Source of the DNA: an uncultured bacterium
Lineage (GTDB): Bacteria > Myxococcota_A > Bradymonadia > UBA7976 > VGTA01
DNA length: 64,000 nt
Reading direction: 5' to 3'
Assembly: GCA_943788935.1 (NCBI GenBank)
Contig: CALSSE010000019.1
Location: 1 to 64,000 of the forward strand
The translations under genes were made by a program, and so were the position numbers. The notes under the pieces were generated by a model, which was given only the letters and a program-made list of their open reading frames with translations, was not told the origin of the DNA and did no database searches. Below are positions 43,794 through 52,599 of the stretch, piece after piece (position 1 is the first letter of the stretch; each line of letters starts with the position of its first letter).

Positions 43794-45565
43794 TGATGGC
43801 GAAAACTAGACATCACCTCATCATGCCCGACCCGCTCCGCAGCCGCATCAAGGCCTCGCTGTCTCAGACCGCGGAAGACCGCCGTGAGTGTTTCTTGAGT
43901 CTTTTATGCTCTGTGCACCGCGTTGGCTCGACCCGCAGACTGCTCCCTCGCTACCTCTTGATCCCCGATGAGGGCTGTTACAAGGTCCGCAACAGCGGCT
44001 TTGTCGCTCTAGATGAGCGCTTTGATGACCTTATGCTCAGCATGGCTCAAGAGGAGCAGCTCGCCGTCGTGCACTTCCATACACACCTCGGACGAGGCTT
44101 CGCCCGATTCTCTGGCTTTGACGACGACGCCGAGCTTAAGCGCTCTGTCGCGATCAAACGAGAGATCGGCGTGATTATGGCCTCTGTGGTCGCGAATGAG
44201 AACGGAGACCTCTGCGAGAGCCGAGTGTGGATCAATGGCGGTGAAATCCCCATGCTCATCAAGGACCCCGATGAGCTCTCGCGCCCCACAAGCAGCGGAG
44301 TGCAATCAGCGATCCGATATGACCGTCAGGTTCGCGGCTTTGGTGAAGAACTGCAGAGATCGCTCTCTGCGCTCAGAGTCGGCGTAATTGGCCTCGGTGG
44401 TCTCGGCTCCCACCTCGTGCAACAACTCGCTCATCTCGGCGTGCGTCGCTTCACGCTTGTCGACCCTGATCGAGCAGAGGAGACGAACCTCAACCGCTTG
44501 ATCGGTGCTCAGCGTAGCGACGTCGCCGGAGGGAGTCATAAGGTGGAGATCGCTCGCCGAGTGATCTTCGCTCTCCACGGTCCGGAGGCGAGCGTGAAGT
44601 GTGTTACGAGTGACGTCAAGACTCGCAAGGCGACCGAAGCGCTCGCCGCCTGTGACTTCATCATCTCAGCAACGGACAACCAGAGCTCACGCCTCGCGGC
44701 GCAAGAGCTTGCGTTAGCTTACTTGAGACCACTGATGAACGTCGGCGTGCACTTGAGCGCTGAAGGCGGTGAGATCAAGCAGATCCTCGGACGCGTGACA
44801 GCGCCGAAGGTCGGCTATGGTGACTGCCTGATCTGCCGTGACGTCGTAGACGTAGAGGCCGCATCGAAGGAGCGCGCTGACAAGGCCACAAGAGCAGCCC
44901 TCCGTGCGAGAGGCTACCTCAAGGATACGCCAGCACCCGCGGTGGTGTGGGTGAACGGTCTCGTCGCCTCTCGAGCCGTCGGCTTGCTTCAAGAGCTAGT
45001 GATAGGATGGAGCCGTGTCCCTGAGCGAGATCTGCTGATCGACATTTACCGCGATGAGTCGATGAGCTTTGAGGCCCCTGACTCAGACTGCCCACTGTGC
45101 AGTGCTAGCGGCATCAGCGGTAGCGCTCACCGCCTGTTCGAGTATCGAAGAGGCGGCACTGACGAGCTACCGGTCCTGGACCTAGAAGCAAGACCGGCTG
45201 AGTCAGCCTCTGAGGAGGCCGATGAAGCTGAGCCTGCAGCTGAACATGCAGCTAAGTCACCACTAGAGTCAGCAACTGAGCGAGCTCCTAGCGACGGTGA
45301 AACGGATGCTGAGTGTGCTTTGAGCAGCGAGGAGTCCACCGCTGAGTCTGGACCGAGCCAGGGTGAATCAAGCGCTGAGCTTTCCTCAAGCAGCGATGAG
45401 TCAGTAGCCGAGCAAGGCTCGAGTGACGATGAGTCAAGCGCTGAGCCTACACCGAGCGGTGATGAGTCTACCTCCGAGAGTGTTCAGAGCGAAGGTGAGC
45501 CACCGGTCAAGGCACCTCGCAAGCGACGAAAGCGAGCGCGTAAGTCAGCAGACCTCGTGTCTTAA
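43793..45565 (+). CDS. JAB deubiquitinase-E1 (ThiF-type) fusion
   Basis: A 590-residue protein. Residues 15-150 form a JAB/MPN metalloprotease with the JAMM ligands in HFHTH (94-98) and, eight residues on, SGFDD (107-111). Residues 180-430 form a ThiF-type adenylating domain: YDRQVRGFG, GVIGLGGLGSHLVQ, LVDPDRAEETNLNR, SATDNQSSR, and Zn-binding CLIC (345-348) with CPLC near 435. I cannot assign the E1 catalytic Cys with certainty. Residues 460-570 are a low-complexity Ser/Glu/Ala tail (ESSAELSSSSDES type), ending in a basic cluster KRRKRARK. Activation and deconjugation in one chain next to an E2 makes a compact ubiquitin-like pathway, as in the prokaryotic E1-E2-JAB operons described from genome surveys and in Bil and CBASS relatives. 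Confidence 0.85.
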   Translation: MMAKTRHHLIMPDPLRSRIKASLSQTAEDRRECFLSLLCSVHRVGSTRRLLPRYLLIPDEGCYKVRNSGFVALDERFDDLMLSMAQEEQLAVVHFHTHLGRGFARFSGFDDDAELKRSVAIKREIGVIMASVVANENGDLCESRVWINGGEIPMLIKDPDELSRPTSSGVQSAIRYDRQVRGFGEELQRSLSALRVGVIGLGGLGSHLVQQLAHLGVRRFTLVDPDRAEETNLNRLIGAQRSDVAGGSHKVEIARRVIFALHGPEASVKCVTSDVKTRKATEALAACDFIISATDNQSSRLAAQELALAYLRPLMNVGVHLSAEGGEIKQILGRVTAPKVGYGDCLICRDVVDVEAASKERADKATRAALRARGYLKDTPAPAVVWVNGLVASRAVGLLQELVIGWSRVPERDLLIDIYRDESMSFEAPDSDCPLCSASGISGSAHRLFEYRRGGTDELPVLDLEARPAESASEEADEAEPAAEHAAKSPLESATERAPSDGETDAECALSSEESTAESGPSQGESSAELSSSSDESVAEQGSSDDESSAEPTPSGDESTSESVQSEGEPPVKAPRKRRKRARKSADLVS

Positions 45566-45607
45566 GCGTCGCCCCCGAACGGTCAGTTTTCTTACCTCAT
45601 GAGCCTG

Positions 45608-45640
45608 CCTATCTAAATGATAGGGGGTTTATTTTTTTTT
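45608..45640 (+). terminator. Rho-independent terminator after the JAB-E1 gene
   Basis: CCTATC-TAAAT-GATAGG stem (six pairs, 45608-45624) followed by GGGTTTATTTTTTTTT. It separates the ubiquitin-like operon from the Cas10-like gene. Confidence 0.8.
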
Positions 45641-45688
45641 CGTCCGCGATATCATCAAGCAACACACTGCATACGTTATGAGGTCACC

Positions 45689-47854
45689 ATGCTGTCAAAT
45701 CAGATCGAAGTCAGAGATCTCATCGTCCTCGTGAGCGGCGCAGCTCACCCCCACTTCATGACCCACCGTCAGCGCTGGGAGCTCCTCATATCTTCGCTCC
45801 TTAACCACCCTAAAATGCCGCTCGGTGGGAGGCTGAAAGATCACCCTTTTACGCTAGCTAGCCGGCGCTATCTTGATCAGTTTAAGCGCCTAAACAGTAA
45901 GCCCGTGCTCAAAGGAAAACGTTCTAAGACTGGCTCAATCTTCTCGAGATATGTCGCTCTAATGATCATCACGCGCTATCACTACCAACTCCAGGTTCAA
46001 CGTCTCACCCCTTCCGATAGAGGTGACTTTGAAGAAGACTTCTTTGAGCGCGCCATACAGAGGCTCGTCGACGATCTAGCATATCAACTCGCTCATGATA
46101 CACCCGAAGACTGTAACGCGGTGACCTCTCTCTTCAGACGACAGCTATACGACCTCTTAAATCTCAGATCCAATTCACGTTTTATACAGCGCGCGCAGAA
46201 TATCAGATATGTCTCCATCACTCGGGGGACAAAACAGGTTGACCTCTCGAGAGACTTAGCCAATGTGAGGCTCAAGAGCTTGATCGACCAAATGACAGAG
46301 TGCGCTGATCACGCCTCAACCATAGGTCATAGTCCTGATAAAAAAGATCCTGCCGTGACCGAGCAGCTCAGCAGGGTTCAGATGTGGGTTATCTCGATCA
46401 AGACAAAGAAAGTCCAAACACTGCTCGAAGAGTGTAAATCGCATTTTATCCGCCGGGGTGCGAGCGTGTGGTGCGCACACGCGCTTTCGCTTGTCCGAGA
46501 GTCGCTCCTCACCCACTCATCAGGATCGCCTCTCGCTGACTTTACCGTCAAGGAGCCCTTCCTCATCCTCGACTCAAGCGCGGTTCTCAAGGTGGGTATG
46601 ATTCATTTAGACGAGTCCTTTTCGATCCCTGCCCCTGCAGTTCAAGAGGCTTTTGAGGCGTCCCTCGCTAACGCTCTGCAGGCTCACCTCACCGAGTTGC
46701 TCTCTCGCTCTGAGGTGACGCTCTTCGATGAGCTTTACCCATCACTGAGACGTTGGCGACTGCATGCGATCAAACAGCCTGAGGAACATCGGATCACGTC
46801 GATCCTCCCCGAGTTTAGAGTCAACGCGCGCTGTGTCTCGCTTTTGGATTTCTGCACGGAGCGTCGAAAGTACGACTCAAAACGCCCCTCCGACCCCGTC
46901 AACTGCAGCTTTAAATCGATGGGTGAGGCTCTGATCGACCCATCGCGAGAGTGTGAGGGGAGGCTAGGCGAGATGGCTTTCAAGGAGCCGGCTTTCTCCA
47001 CACCGATCAATTACTCGCAGCTCGTTGGAAACGATAAGGTCAGCAAACAGCTCTACGGCTGGTCTTCGGTCGTCTTCGCGCTCGTCGGTATCTCCTATCG
47101 CCGATCGATCGATGACGCGCTCGTAAGACGTATCAACAGCGAGCTCAGTGAATGCGATGACTTTAGCTTAGAGAGATCACTGAGAGTGCCAAAAGGTTGG
47201 CGAGACCGTCTCGAGGATCGGCATGAGAAGCACAATCAGCCCGATGATCATAAGCTCATCTTAGTCAAACTCGATGGAGACCGTGTCGGGGAACGCTTTG
47301 TCACCAGCACACCGCTTGAGCAGCTCCACCTCAGCCAATCGCTCGAGAGCTTCGGTCAACAGCTCTATTGGAGCAGTTGCCAATTTTGCTTTGAGACCTT
47401 AGGGATCAAGTACCCACACGTTGACTTGATCTATTTTGGAGGTGATGACCTCGAAGTCTTGATCCGAGAAGACGCTTTTGAAGAGATGATAGAACAAATC
47501 GCAGAGCAGCTCACAGAGCCCGACGTACATTTCAACGTGGTGAGCGAAGTCTTCTTCTCCTTTGTCGCTGTGAGATTCACCTATGACGAAGACTCACGAG
47601 ATCAGCTCTCGATGATCAGTGATGACCTCAACCTCCTCTTAAAGTCTCTAGTGAAGAGACCGAAGGGCAGCGATGAAAGACCTCAGCTCAACAAAAAGGA
47701 GAAGGTGTGTCGCACTCGGAGCAACCTTCATGATTTGAGCGGGGATTACACTGTCAGCGAGCTTTACACATCGGAAGAGCACGCCTTCATTGAAAATGAG
47801 ACGAGGTTGTATGGGGCGCTCTTTGACGCCACTCATTCTCCCTCGGCCAGCTGA
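45689..47854 (+). CDS. Cas10-like single-palm polymerase/cyclase protein
   Basis: A 721-residue protein from ATG 45689 (GAGG upstream); an earlier in-frame ATG at 45617 overlaps the terminator T-tract and is rejected. Residues 1-500 are helical and unrecognised. Residues 520-670 form a GGDEF/Cas10-type palm: LILVKLDGDRVGERF (Asp529, Asp531) and, 55 residues on, DLIYFGGDDLEVLI (GGDD 584-587), both metal-binding strands of a nucleotidyl cyclase. Unlike Cas10 there is only one visible palm and no HD domain, and the N-terminal half is not RAMP- or CARF-like. Synthesis of a cyclic or linear oligonucleotide signal is predicted. It converges on the minus-strand operon that contains a CARF receptor, and the 3' ends overlap by 22 bp. 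Confidence 0.7.
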   Translation: MLSNQIEVRDLIVLVSGAAHPHFMTHRQRWELLISSLLNHPKMPLGGRLKDHPFTLASRRYLDQFKRLNSKPVLKGKRSKTGSIFSRYVALMIITRYHYQLQVQRLTPSDRGDFEEDFFERAIQRLVDDLAYQLAHDTPEDCNAVTSLFRRQLYDLLNLRSNSRFIQRAQNIRYVSITRGTKQVDLSRDLANVRLKSLIDQMTECADHASTIGHSPDKKDPAVTEQLSRVQMWVISIKTKKVQTLLEECKSHFIRRGASVWCAHALSLVRESLLTHSSGSPLADFTVKEPFLILDSSAVLKVGMIHLDESFSIPAPAVQEAFEASLANALQAHLTELLSRSEVTLFDELYPSLRRWRLHAIKQPEEHRITSILPEFRVNARCVSLLDFCTERRKYDSKRPSDPVNCSFKSMGEALIDPSRECEGRLGEMAFKEPAFSTPINYSQLVGNDKVSKQLYGWSSVVFALVGISYRRSIDDALVRRINSELSECDDFSLERSLRVPKGWRDRLEDRHEKHNQPDDHKLILVKLDGDRVGERFVTSTPLEQLHLSQSLESFGQQLYWSSCQFCFETLGIKYPHVDLIYFGGDDLEVLIREDAFEEMIEQIAEQLTEPDVHFNVVSEVFFSFVAVRFTYDEDSRDQLSMISDDLNLLLKSLVKRPKGSDERPQLNKKEKVCRTRSNLHDLSGDYTVSELYTSEEHAFIENETRLYGALFDATHSPSAS

Positions 47855-50800
47855 ACATACACAGGGTACCACTCTCGCATACTCTTCAGATCAGTGATCA
47901 GCCTCACCCCTCCCCTCTGATCGAGCGAGAGTTGCCCTACAAAGATCTCGCTGATCGACACCGTGAGTTTGAGGTTATTCAAGCCGCCACCGATCCGAGG
48001 CGCGATCTTCCCCGCGACGTCAATCGCCTTGATGATCCTCTCTGCAGACTCTATTGAGTCGATGGTGGGCATAGAGAAATGCTCAAATTCGAGCTTGTCG
48101 CTCTTCTCACCTTCATCGCTGATGATGAAAAGATGAAAATTGCGTTGGTCCTCTGATGGAAGCGCGCGGAGTAGAACGCCCACGACCAGATGTAGATACC
48201 TAAGCAAACGCATAGACTCCTGACTGACAGGCTTCTTTACGGACAAAATCTCTCTCGCAGGTTTAACGATCCGCTTAGCAATTTGTCGTAGAGAGCTTAA
48301 GGTCGGCAGAGACTCATCTGACAAACCGCCATTCGCTAGGAAACGGTTAATTGTTGAGAGATGTGCTGACGTGAGCTGACGCTCTATCGACCTCGCGACT
48401 TGCGATCTCATCGATTTAATTTCAATTATAGAATGAGCGTTATAAAGGTCGTACCCCAACATGCCCGAAGCCTGCTCAAATAGGTCGGTAGGTTTGAGAA
48501 GCTCACTGCCCGCTAGCCCTTTAGTTAGCGCTAATCTAAATTGATCAATAAGCGCGATCCTTGCCTTCATCTTAGCGTAAGTTCCTTGATCGCGAGGCAC
48601 ATCATTCAAGGTCTCAAGGATCACCCGCTCGATCAACTCACTCCTCTGTCTAGGCGTGAGCGGAGTCTCTGACAATGAACGCGTCACGTCCTCTTTGGGA
48701 TCAGCTTCGACAGCTGAGTCCGCTTCAAGAGCCTCTCCATGCACAAGAGCGCTCGTGATAACCCGCCTTTCTCTTAGTGGGCCATCGATCACAATTCGCT
48801 CGGAACTGATCTCTGAGAAGACATCAGCGCCAAAATTTGCGTCGATCGCTTCCATCATCCTCTCAACCTCGCTCGAAGAAAGTATGTATCGCTCGACAAG
48901 TTCCGCTAACATAGGCTCCACGCGTTGATCAGTTGCTGGGCCTATACCGGGTTTCTCTCCTTTAAACTTACCTGTCAGCAAGGCAGTGAGGGGCGCGATC
49001 ACGGGGATCGTCACGGGGGCCAAGGCCGCGATCGCGGTGAGCGCCGCGAACTTGGTGGCTTTCGCCTCATCGGAGAGGTTCTTTGATTGAGCCCCAAATA
49101 TCTGATCCTTGTGCTTGTCTAACTGCAAGTTGAGATGATCATCCATCCTTTGGCCATCTTCAAGCAAACGCTTCAGCTCAAAGAGTGGAGGTCGAATTTT
49201 CTCCATCGTAGCGATCACATCTGGCGCTGAATTTGTGTGATCAACCTCCCAAAACTCAAAGCCTGGAAAGCCAACACTCTCACTTTGTATGAGCATCTTC
49301 GTCGCGAAGAGGGCTTCGATCGAATCCATGCCACGCCAAACTGCAAGAGAGAGGATGACGAGAAACTCAGGGTCTATGTCGACGACGCTCTGGACTTGGC
49401 CGTCATCATCGATCACAAGTGGCTCAATCTGCCCGTGAGGGCCTGCGAGAGTCTTATACTGTTTATAGCTAAATGAGCTCGAGATCAGCCATGTCTCTTG
49501 AAACTCTGGTGACACTTCATCTTGCGCGAGGTACTCGTCGGTCTCTCTGAGAGCTTGATCAGCGTATCCTTTGATACCCTCAGCATTGTAATGATCGATC
49601 GGTAACTTGATCACGGATCGCCCCGCTAAAATCTCCGAGACGATTTTAGAGTCGGCGAGGGAGCGGTCAATCGCCGACTCAGCCTTGGGGAACACGGGGT
49701 GATAGACCTTGAATGTTCGATGCGTTTCTGACTCTTTAGAGGCATCAGCTGTCGCTGAAATCGACGAGCTATCCCTCTCGTCCCTCTCGGTCTCAGCTTG
49801 ATCAGTGACAAAGCTCTCCCCGCTGAGGACTTGACTCTTCCACTCCTTATGAGCGGAGATCGAGATCTCGACGCTCGGGACATGGAGTCGGCTCAGCAAG
49901 CGCTCACGCTGAGCGACTGTCGAGCGCTTAAGCTCGCCCACTAGCTCGTGTAGACCGTTCTGATTAGAGACTTGTTCATGTCGGATGAAAACCCTTAATA
50001 CGGGGTTGAGCGAGGCTAGCTCTGCCTCACTTATACTCTCGGCATAGTCTAAAATGAAGCGGCCAACTGCTTCGTGTAGCCGGGACGATGCCCTCTCGTA
50101 GAGGAGCGCTGTGAGCGACTCGTGCGGGAGCCCGAGTCTGAGGTCGCTCAGCTCATCAGACTTTGATACCTGCTCAAGGAAGCCGCTGCTGAGCAGATTT
50201 GAGAGGTCTGCTCTCGCCAAGCGGAGGTTGAGGCTAGGGGTGAAGCGGTCACACAATCTCAACAAGAGATCGACGCCTAAGACCTCTCCAGGCAAGAGTG
50301 AAATCAGCTGAAGCTGCCTGAACCGCCTGGGCTCTTCGTATCGAAGCTCCTCAAGTTCTTCGAGGAGTTCGTCGAGGTCATACATCACATCACTTTGAGC
50401 GGTGTGTCGATCCACAGCGACACCAGGCTCGGGGAGAGAGAAGCCGAGGATGGACGGCTGCCCAGCGCGCCGTAGTTGATGCGCCCATTTGGACCGCTCC
50501 TGATTCGTCAACCCCCCTCGAGGGCTGAAGTCTCTCAGCGGGCTGAGGCCCATCTCAGACAAACTCAAGCACAGCGGGGAGACTGCCTCTCCTCTGTGGA
50601 GCGGGCGCGGCTGAGCAGGGTAAGCGCGACGCCACATCTCGGTCATCTTGAGTTCACGACGATCTTGAGGGTGGACCCATACGACCTGCGCGCCATCAGG
50701 GAGCGACCTAAGCGCTTCAGTGACCGTACCGCTCGCCGCGCCGCCTCCGATCGCGTCGCTGATGATGATCACGAGGAGATGAGCGCCGCCGCTGAGCTCT

Positions 50801-51495
50801 AGGTCGAGGAGGATCTCCCCAAGCCCCTTGACATCAGCTCGGTTAAAGTCGAGGCAGATCGGGTCATAGACGCGATCAAAGGATGCATAGCTCCTCGCCG
50901 CCTCAGCGAAACGCTCTCCTTCACCGCGCCATGGCAGCATCGTCAAAGCGTGATCCTCGATGATGACAAGCCTAGACAGTCTCAAACGAGGGTATTTGAT
51001 CTCAACCTTGAGTGCTCGGCTGAGCGGGTCGAGCTTAGCGAGGGTTGCATCGACATCGATCACGGGCACAGATCGATTGTATCCGATGAGCGCACTCCCC
51101 TTGAGCCCTCTCCCGAGCTGTAAAGGAGAGAGAACTGGTGAGGTTTTGAAGCGGTCTAGACCGACAACAGCGCCGAGTCTTCCTGTGTCATCGTACCGAT
51201 CTTGTGATGCGTTGGGTTGTTGCACTCTCATCTGTGCGTTGTAGCTAGGAAGCTCACTTGAAAGGGGAGGTGGTAAGCGATCCGGCGCTGGAGTGATCTC
51301 TTTGCTTGGGAGAGAATCAAACAGATCCTGCTCTGACTCCTCGACAAGCTCTCTTGTTGGCACGCTCGAGTCGCGCTCTCCATAGTGTGCGATGTGTTTT
51401 ACGAGCCAGATCTGCTCTGCATACTCGAGCGGCGTCGTAAGCTGAATGCTCGACTCCCTCTCCTCAAGCCAGTCTCTCAGCGTCTGCTCGCTCAT
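47833..51495 (-). CDS. vWA-like/SAV_2336-type protein with hydrophobic segment
   Basis: A 1220-residue protein. Residues 1-120 are a charged, disordered start. Residues 170-330 resemble the degenerate vWA domain of SAV_2336-type proteins: SRLVIIEDHALTMLPWRGEG, then YDPICLDF, GAHLLVIIISDAIGGGAASG and AQVVWVHPQDRRELKMTEMW, with the metal-site serines largely lost. A helical, winged-helix-like region follows to about 560. Near residues 811-845 is a strongly hydrophobic stretch (AALTAIAALAPVTIPVIAPL), possibly membrane-inserting. The C-terminal 350 residues are helical with a final beta-rich domain. The MoxR AAA+ gene lies five bp upstream in the same direction; MoxR-vWA pairs act together as ATP-driven assemblies, and SAV_2336-type partners are known from bacterial conflict systems. 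Last gene of the operon. Confidence 0.6.
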   Translation of the reverse strand: MSEQTLRDWLEERESSIQLTTPLEYAEQIWLVKHIAHYGERDSSVPTRELVEESEQDLFDSLPSKEITPAPDRLPPPLSSELPSYNAQMRVQQPNASQDRYDDTGRLGAVVGLDRFKTSPVLSPLQLGRGLKGSALIGYNRSVPVIDVDATLAKLDPLSRALKVEIKYPRLRLSRLVIIEDHALTMLPWRGEGERFAEAARSYASFDRVYDPICLDFNRADVKGLGEILLDLELSGGAHLLVIIISDAIGGGAASGTVTEALRSLPDGAQVVWVHPQDRRELKMTEMWRRAYPAQPRPLHRGEAVSPLCLSLSEMGLSPLRDFSPRGGLTNQERSKWAHQLRRAGQPSILGFSLPEPGVAVDRHTAQSDVMYDLDELLEELEELRYEEPRRFRQLQLISLLPGEVLGVDLLLRLCDRFTPSLNLRLARADLSNLLSSGFLEQVSKSDELSDLRLGLPHESLTALLYERASSRLHEAVGRFILDYAESISEAELASLNPVLRVFIRHEQVSNQNGLHELVGELKRSTVAQRERLLSRLHVPSVEISISAHKEWKSQVLSGESFVTDQAETERDERDSSSISATADASKESETHRTFKVYHPVFPKAESAIDRSLADSKIVSEILAGRSVIKLPIDHYNAEGIKGYADQALRETDEYLAQDEVSPEFQETWLISSSFSYKQYKTLAGPHGQIEPLVIDDDGQVQSVVDIDPEFLVILSLAVWRGMDSIEALFATKMLIQSESVGFPGFEFWEVDHTNSAPDVIATMEKIRPPLFELKRLLEDGQRMDDHLNLQLDKHKDQIFGAQSKNLSDEAKATKFAALTAIAALAPVTIPVIAPLTALLTGKFKGEKPGIGPATDQRVEPMLAELVERYILSSSEVERMMEAIDANFGADVFSEISSERIVIDGPLRERRVITSALVHGEALEADSAVEADPKEDVTRSLSETPLTPRQRSELIERVILETLNDVPRDQGTYAKMKARIALIDQFRLALTKGLAGSELLKPTDLFEQASGMLGYDLYNAHSIIEIKSMRSQVARSIERQLTSAHLSTINRFLANGGLSDESLPTLSSLRQIAKRIVKPAREILSVKKPVSQESMRLLRYLHLVVGVLLRALPSEDQRNFHLFIISDEGEKSDKLEFEHFSMPTIDSIESAERIIKAIDVAGKIAPRIGGGLNNLKLTVSISEIFVGQLSLDQRGGVRLITDLKSMREWYPVYVQLAEGE

Positions 51496-51500
51496 CTTTA

Positions 51501-52598
51501 CTAAAACCTGTGCCGCTTCCCGCGTGAGAGCGCTTTCAGGGCAGCCTCTTTGCTAACGCCGCTGCTGAGTCTCAAGAAGAAGCTCTGCAGGAATACATCA
51601 GTACTCTCGCTCAAATCGGCTGACTGATCTTCTTCGGCAAAAAGCTCTGCGGTCGCTTTCTTGATCTCGTCAAGTGAGTACGCCACATCGTCTCCCTCAG
51701 TAAAGCGCTTGGTGATGATTTGTTCCATCATCTCGACGGTTGGTCGACCGAGCTCGATCTGAACACAACGCCTTAAAAAAGCCTCGGGAAATTCTCTCTC
51801 ACGGTTTGAGGTCATGATGATCACAGGCGGGTGACCCATCGACACTTCAGGGGACGTGAGGGAGACCTTTTTGCTCGAGCTTGATGCGTAGCTAGGGAGC
51901 TTGACCTCGACGGGTGAGTCGATCACTTGACGCGTGAGTTCTTCGATCTCAAATGACCCCTCCTCGAGGACGTTCAAGAGGTCGTTCGGCAGATGGTACG
52001 AAGACTTGTCGATCTCATCGATCAGCAACACTCGCGGCCTGTCCCAATGAAGAAGCGCCGCGCCGAGAGGCCCAAGCGTGATAAAGTCGCTTGCCTTAAG
52101 TTCCCCGCTTGATTTAACCTTGAGCTCCTCGCTTGATTTATCATCGAGTCGATCAAGCTGAGCGCAGTGGAGGTGGCTGATCGCGTCATAGCGATACAAT
52201 CCGTTTTTTAGGACCGTCTCCGAATTAATCGACCACTTGAACGGCGGCCCTAAGTCGAGCACGTGGGCGAGATGCTCCGCTAGGGTTGACTTACCGATGC
52301 CTGGTTCACCAGTGACGAGGATGGGCCTCCGCAGCAACAAAGCGAAGTTGATGTGGTCGATGACCTCGCTCAGCCGATCTTTCACGTCGCCTCTCTCTCC
52401 ACTCGCCCCTTTCTTGAGCGGAGGAATTAAGTAGACCCCTCCGTGACCTCGATCTGCGTTAACGTCTACCTTGAGTGGCAGATCGCCCGCCTTCGCCATT
52501 CTCCATGGAGGCGAGAGTTTTCCTTCAAGCCACTCTTCGTAGCGATCCCCACGTAGCGTTTGGAGCTCATCACCCCTCTCGATCACTCTCCAAGACAT
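51501..52598 (-). CDS. MoxR-type AAA+ ATPase
   Basis: A 365-residue protein. Walker A VTGEPGIGKST (Gly97-Thr105), Walker B LLIDEIDKS (191-199), sensor MTSNRERE (Asn265) and arginine finger region FLRRC (277-278). The gap between Walker A and B and the ITLGPLGAALLHWDRPRVLLIDEID segment are those of MoxR/RavA ATPases. The N-terminal 85 residues are a specific extension. One base after the HEPN-candidate gene and five before the vWA-like gene. Expected to remodel or gate its vWA-type partner; in conflict systems such ATPases often switch effectors on. Confidence 0.9.
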   Translation of the reverse strand: MSWRVIERGDELQTLRGDRYEEWLEGKLSPPWRMAKAGDLPLKVDVNADRGHGGVYLIPPLKKGASGERGDVKDRLSEVIDHINFALLLRRPILVTGEPGIGKSTLAEHLAHVLDLGPPFKWSINSETVLKNGLYRYDAISHLHCAQLDRLDDKSSEELKVKSSGELKASDFITLGPLGAALLHWDRPRVLLIDEIDKSSYHLPNDLLNVLEEGSFEIEELTRQVIDSPVEVKLPSYASSSSKKVSLTSPEVSMGHPPVIIMTSNREREFPEAFLRRCVQIELGRPTVEMMEQIITKRFTEGDDVAYSLDEIKKATAELFAEEDQSADLSESTDVFLQSFFLRLSSGVSKEAALKALSRGKRHRF

Positions 52599-52599
52599 G

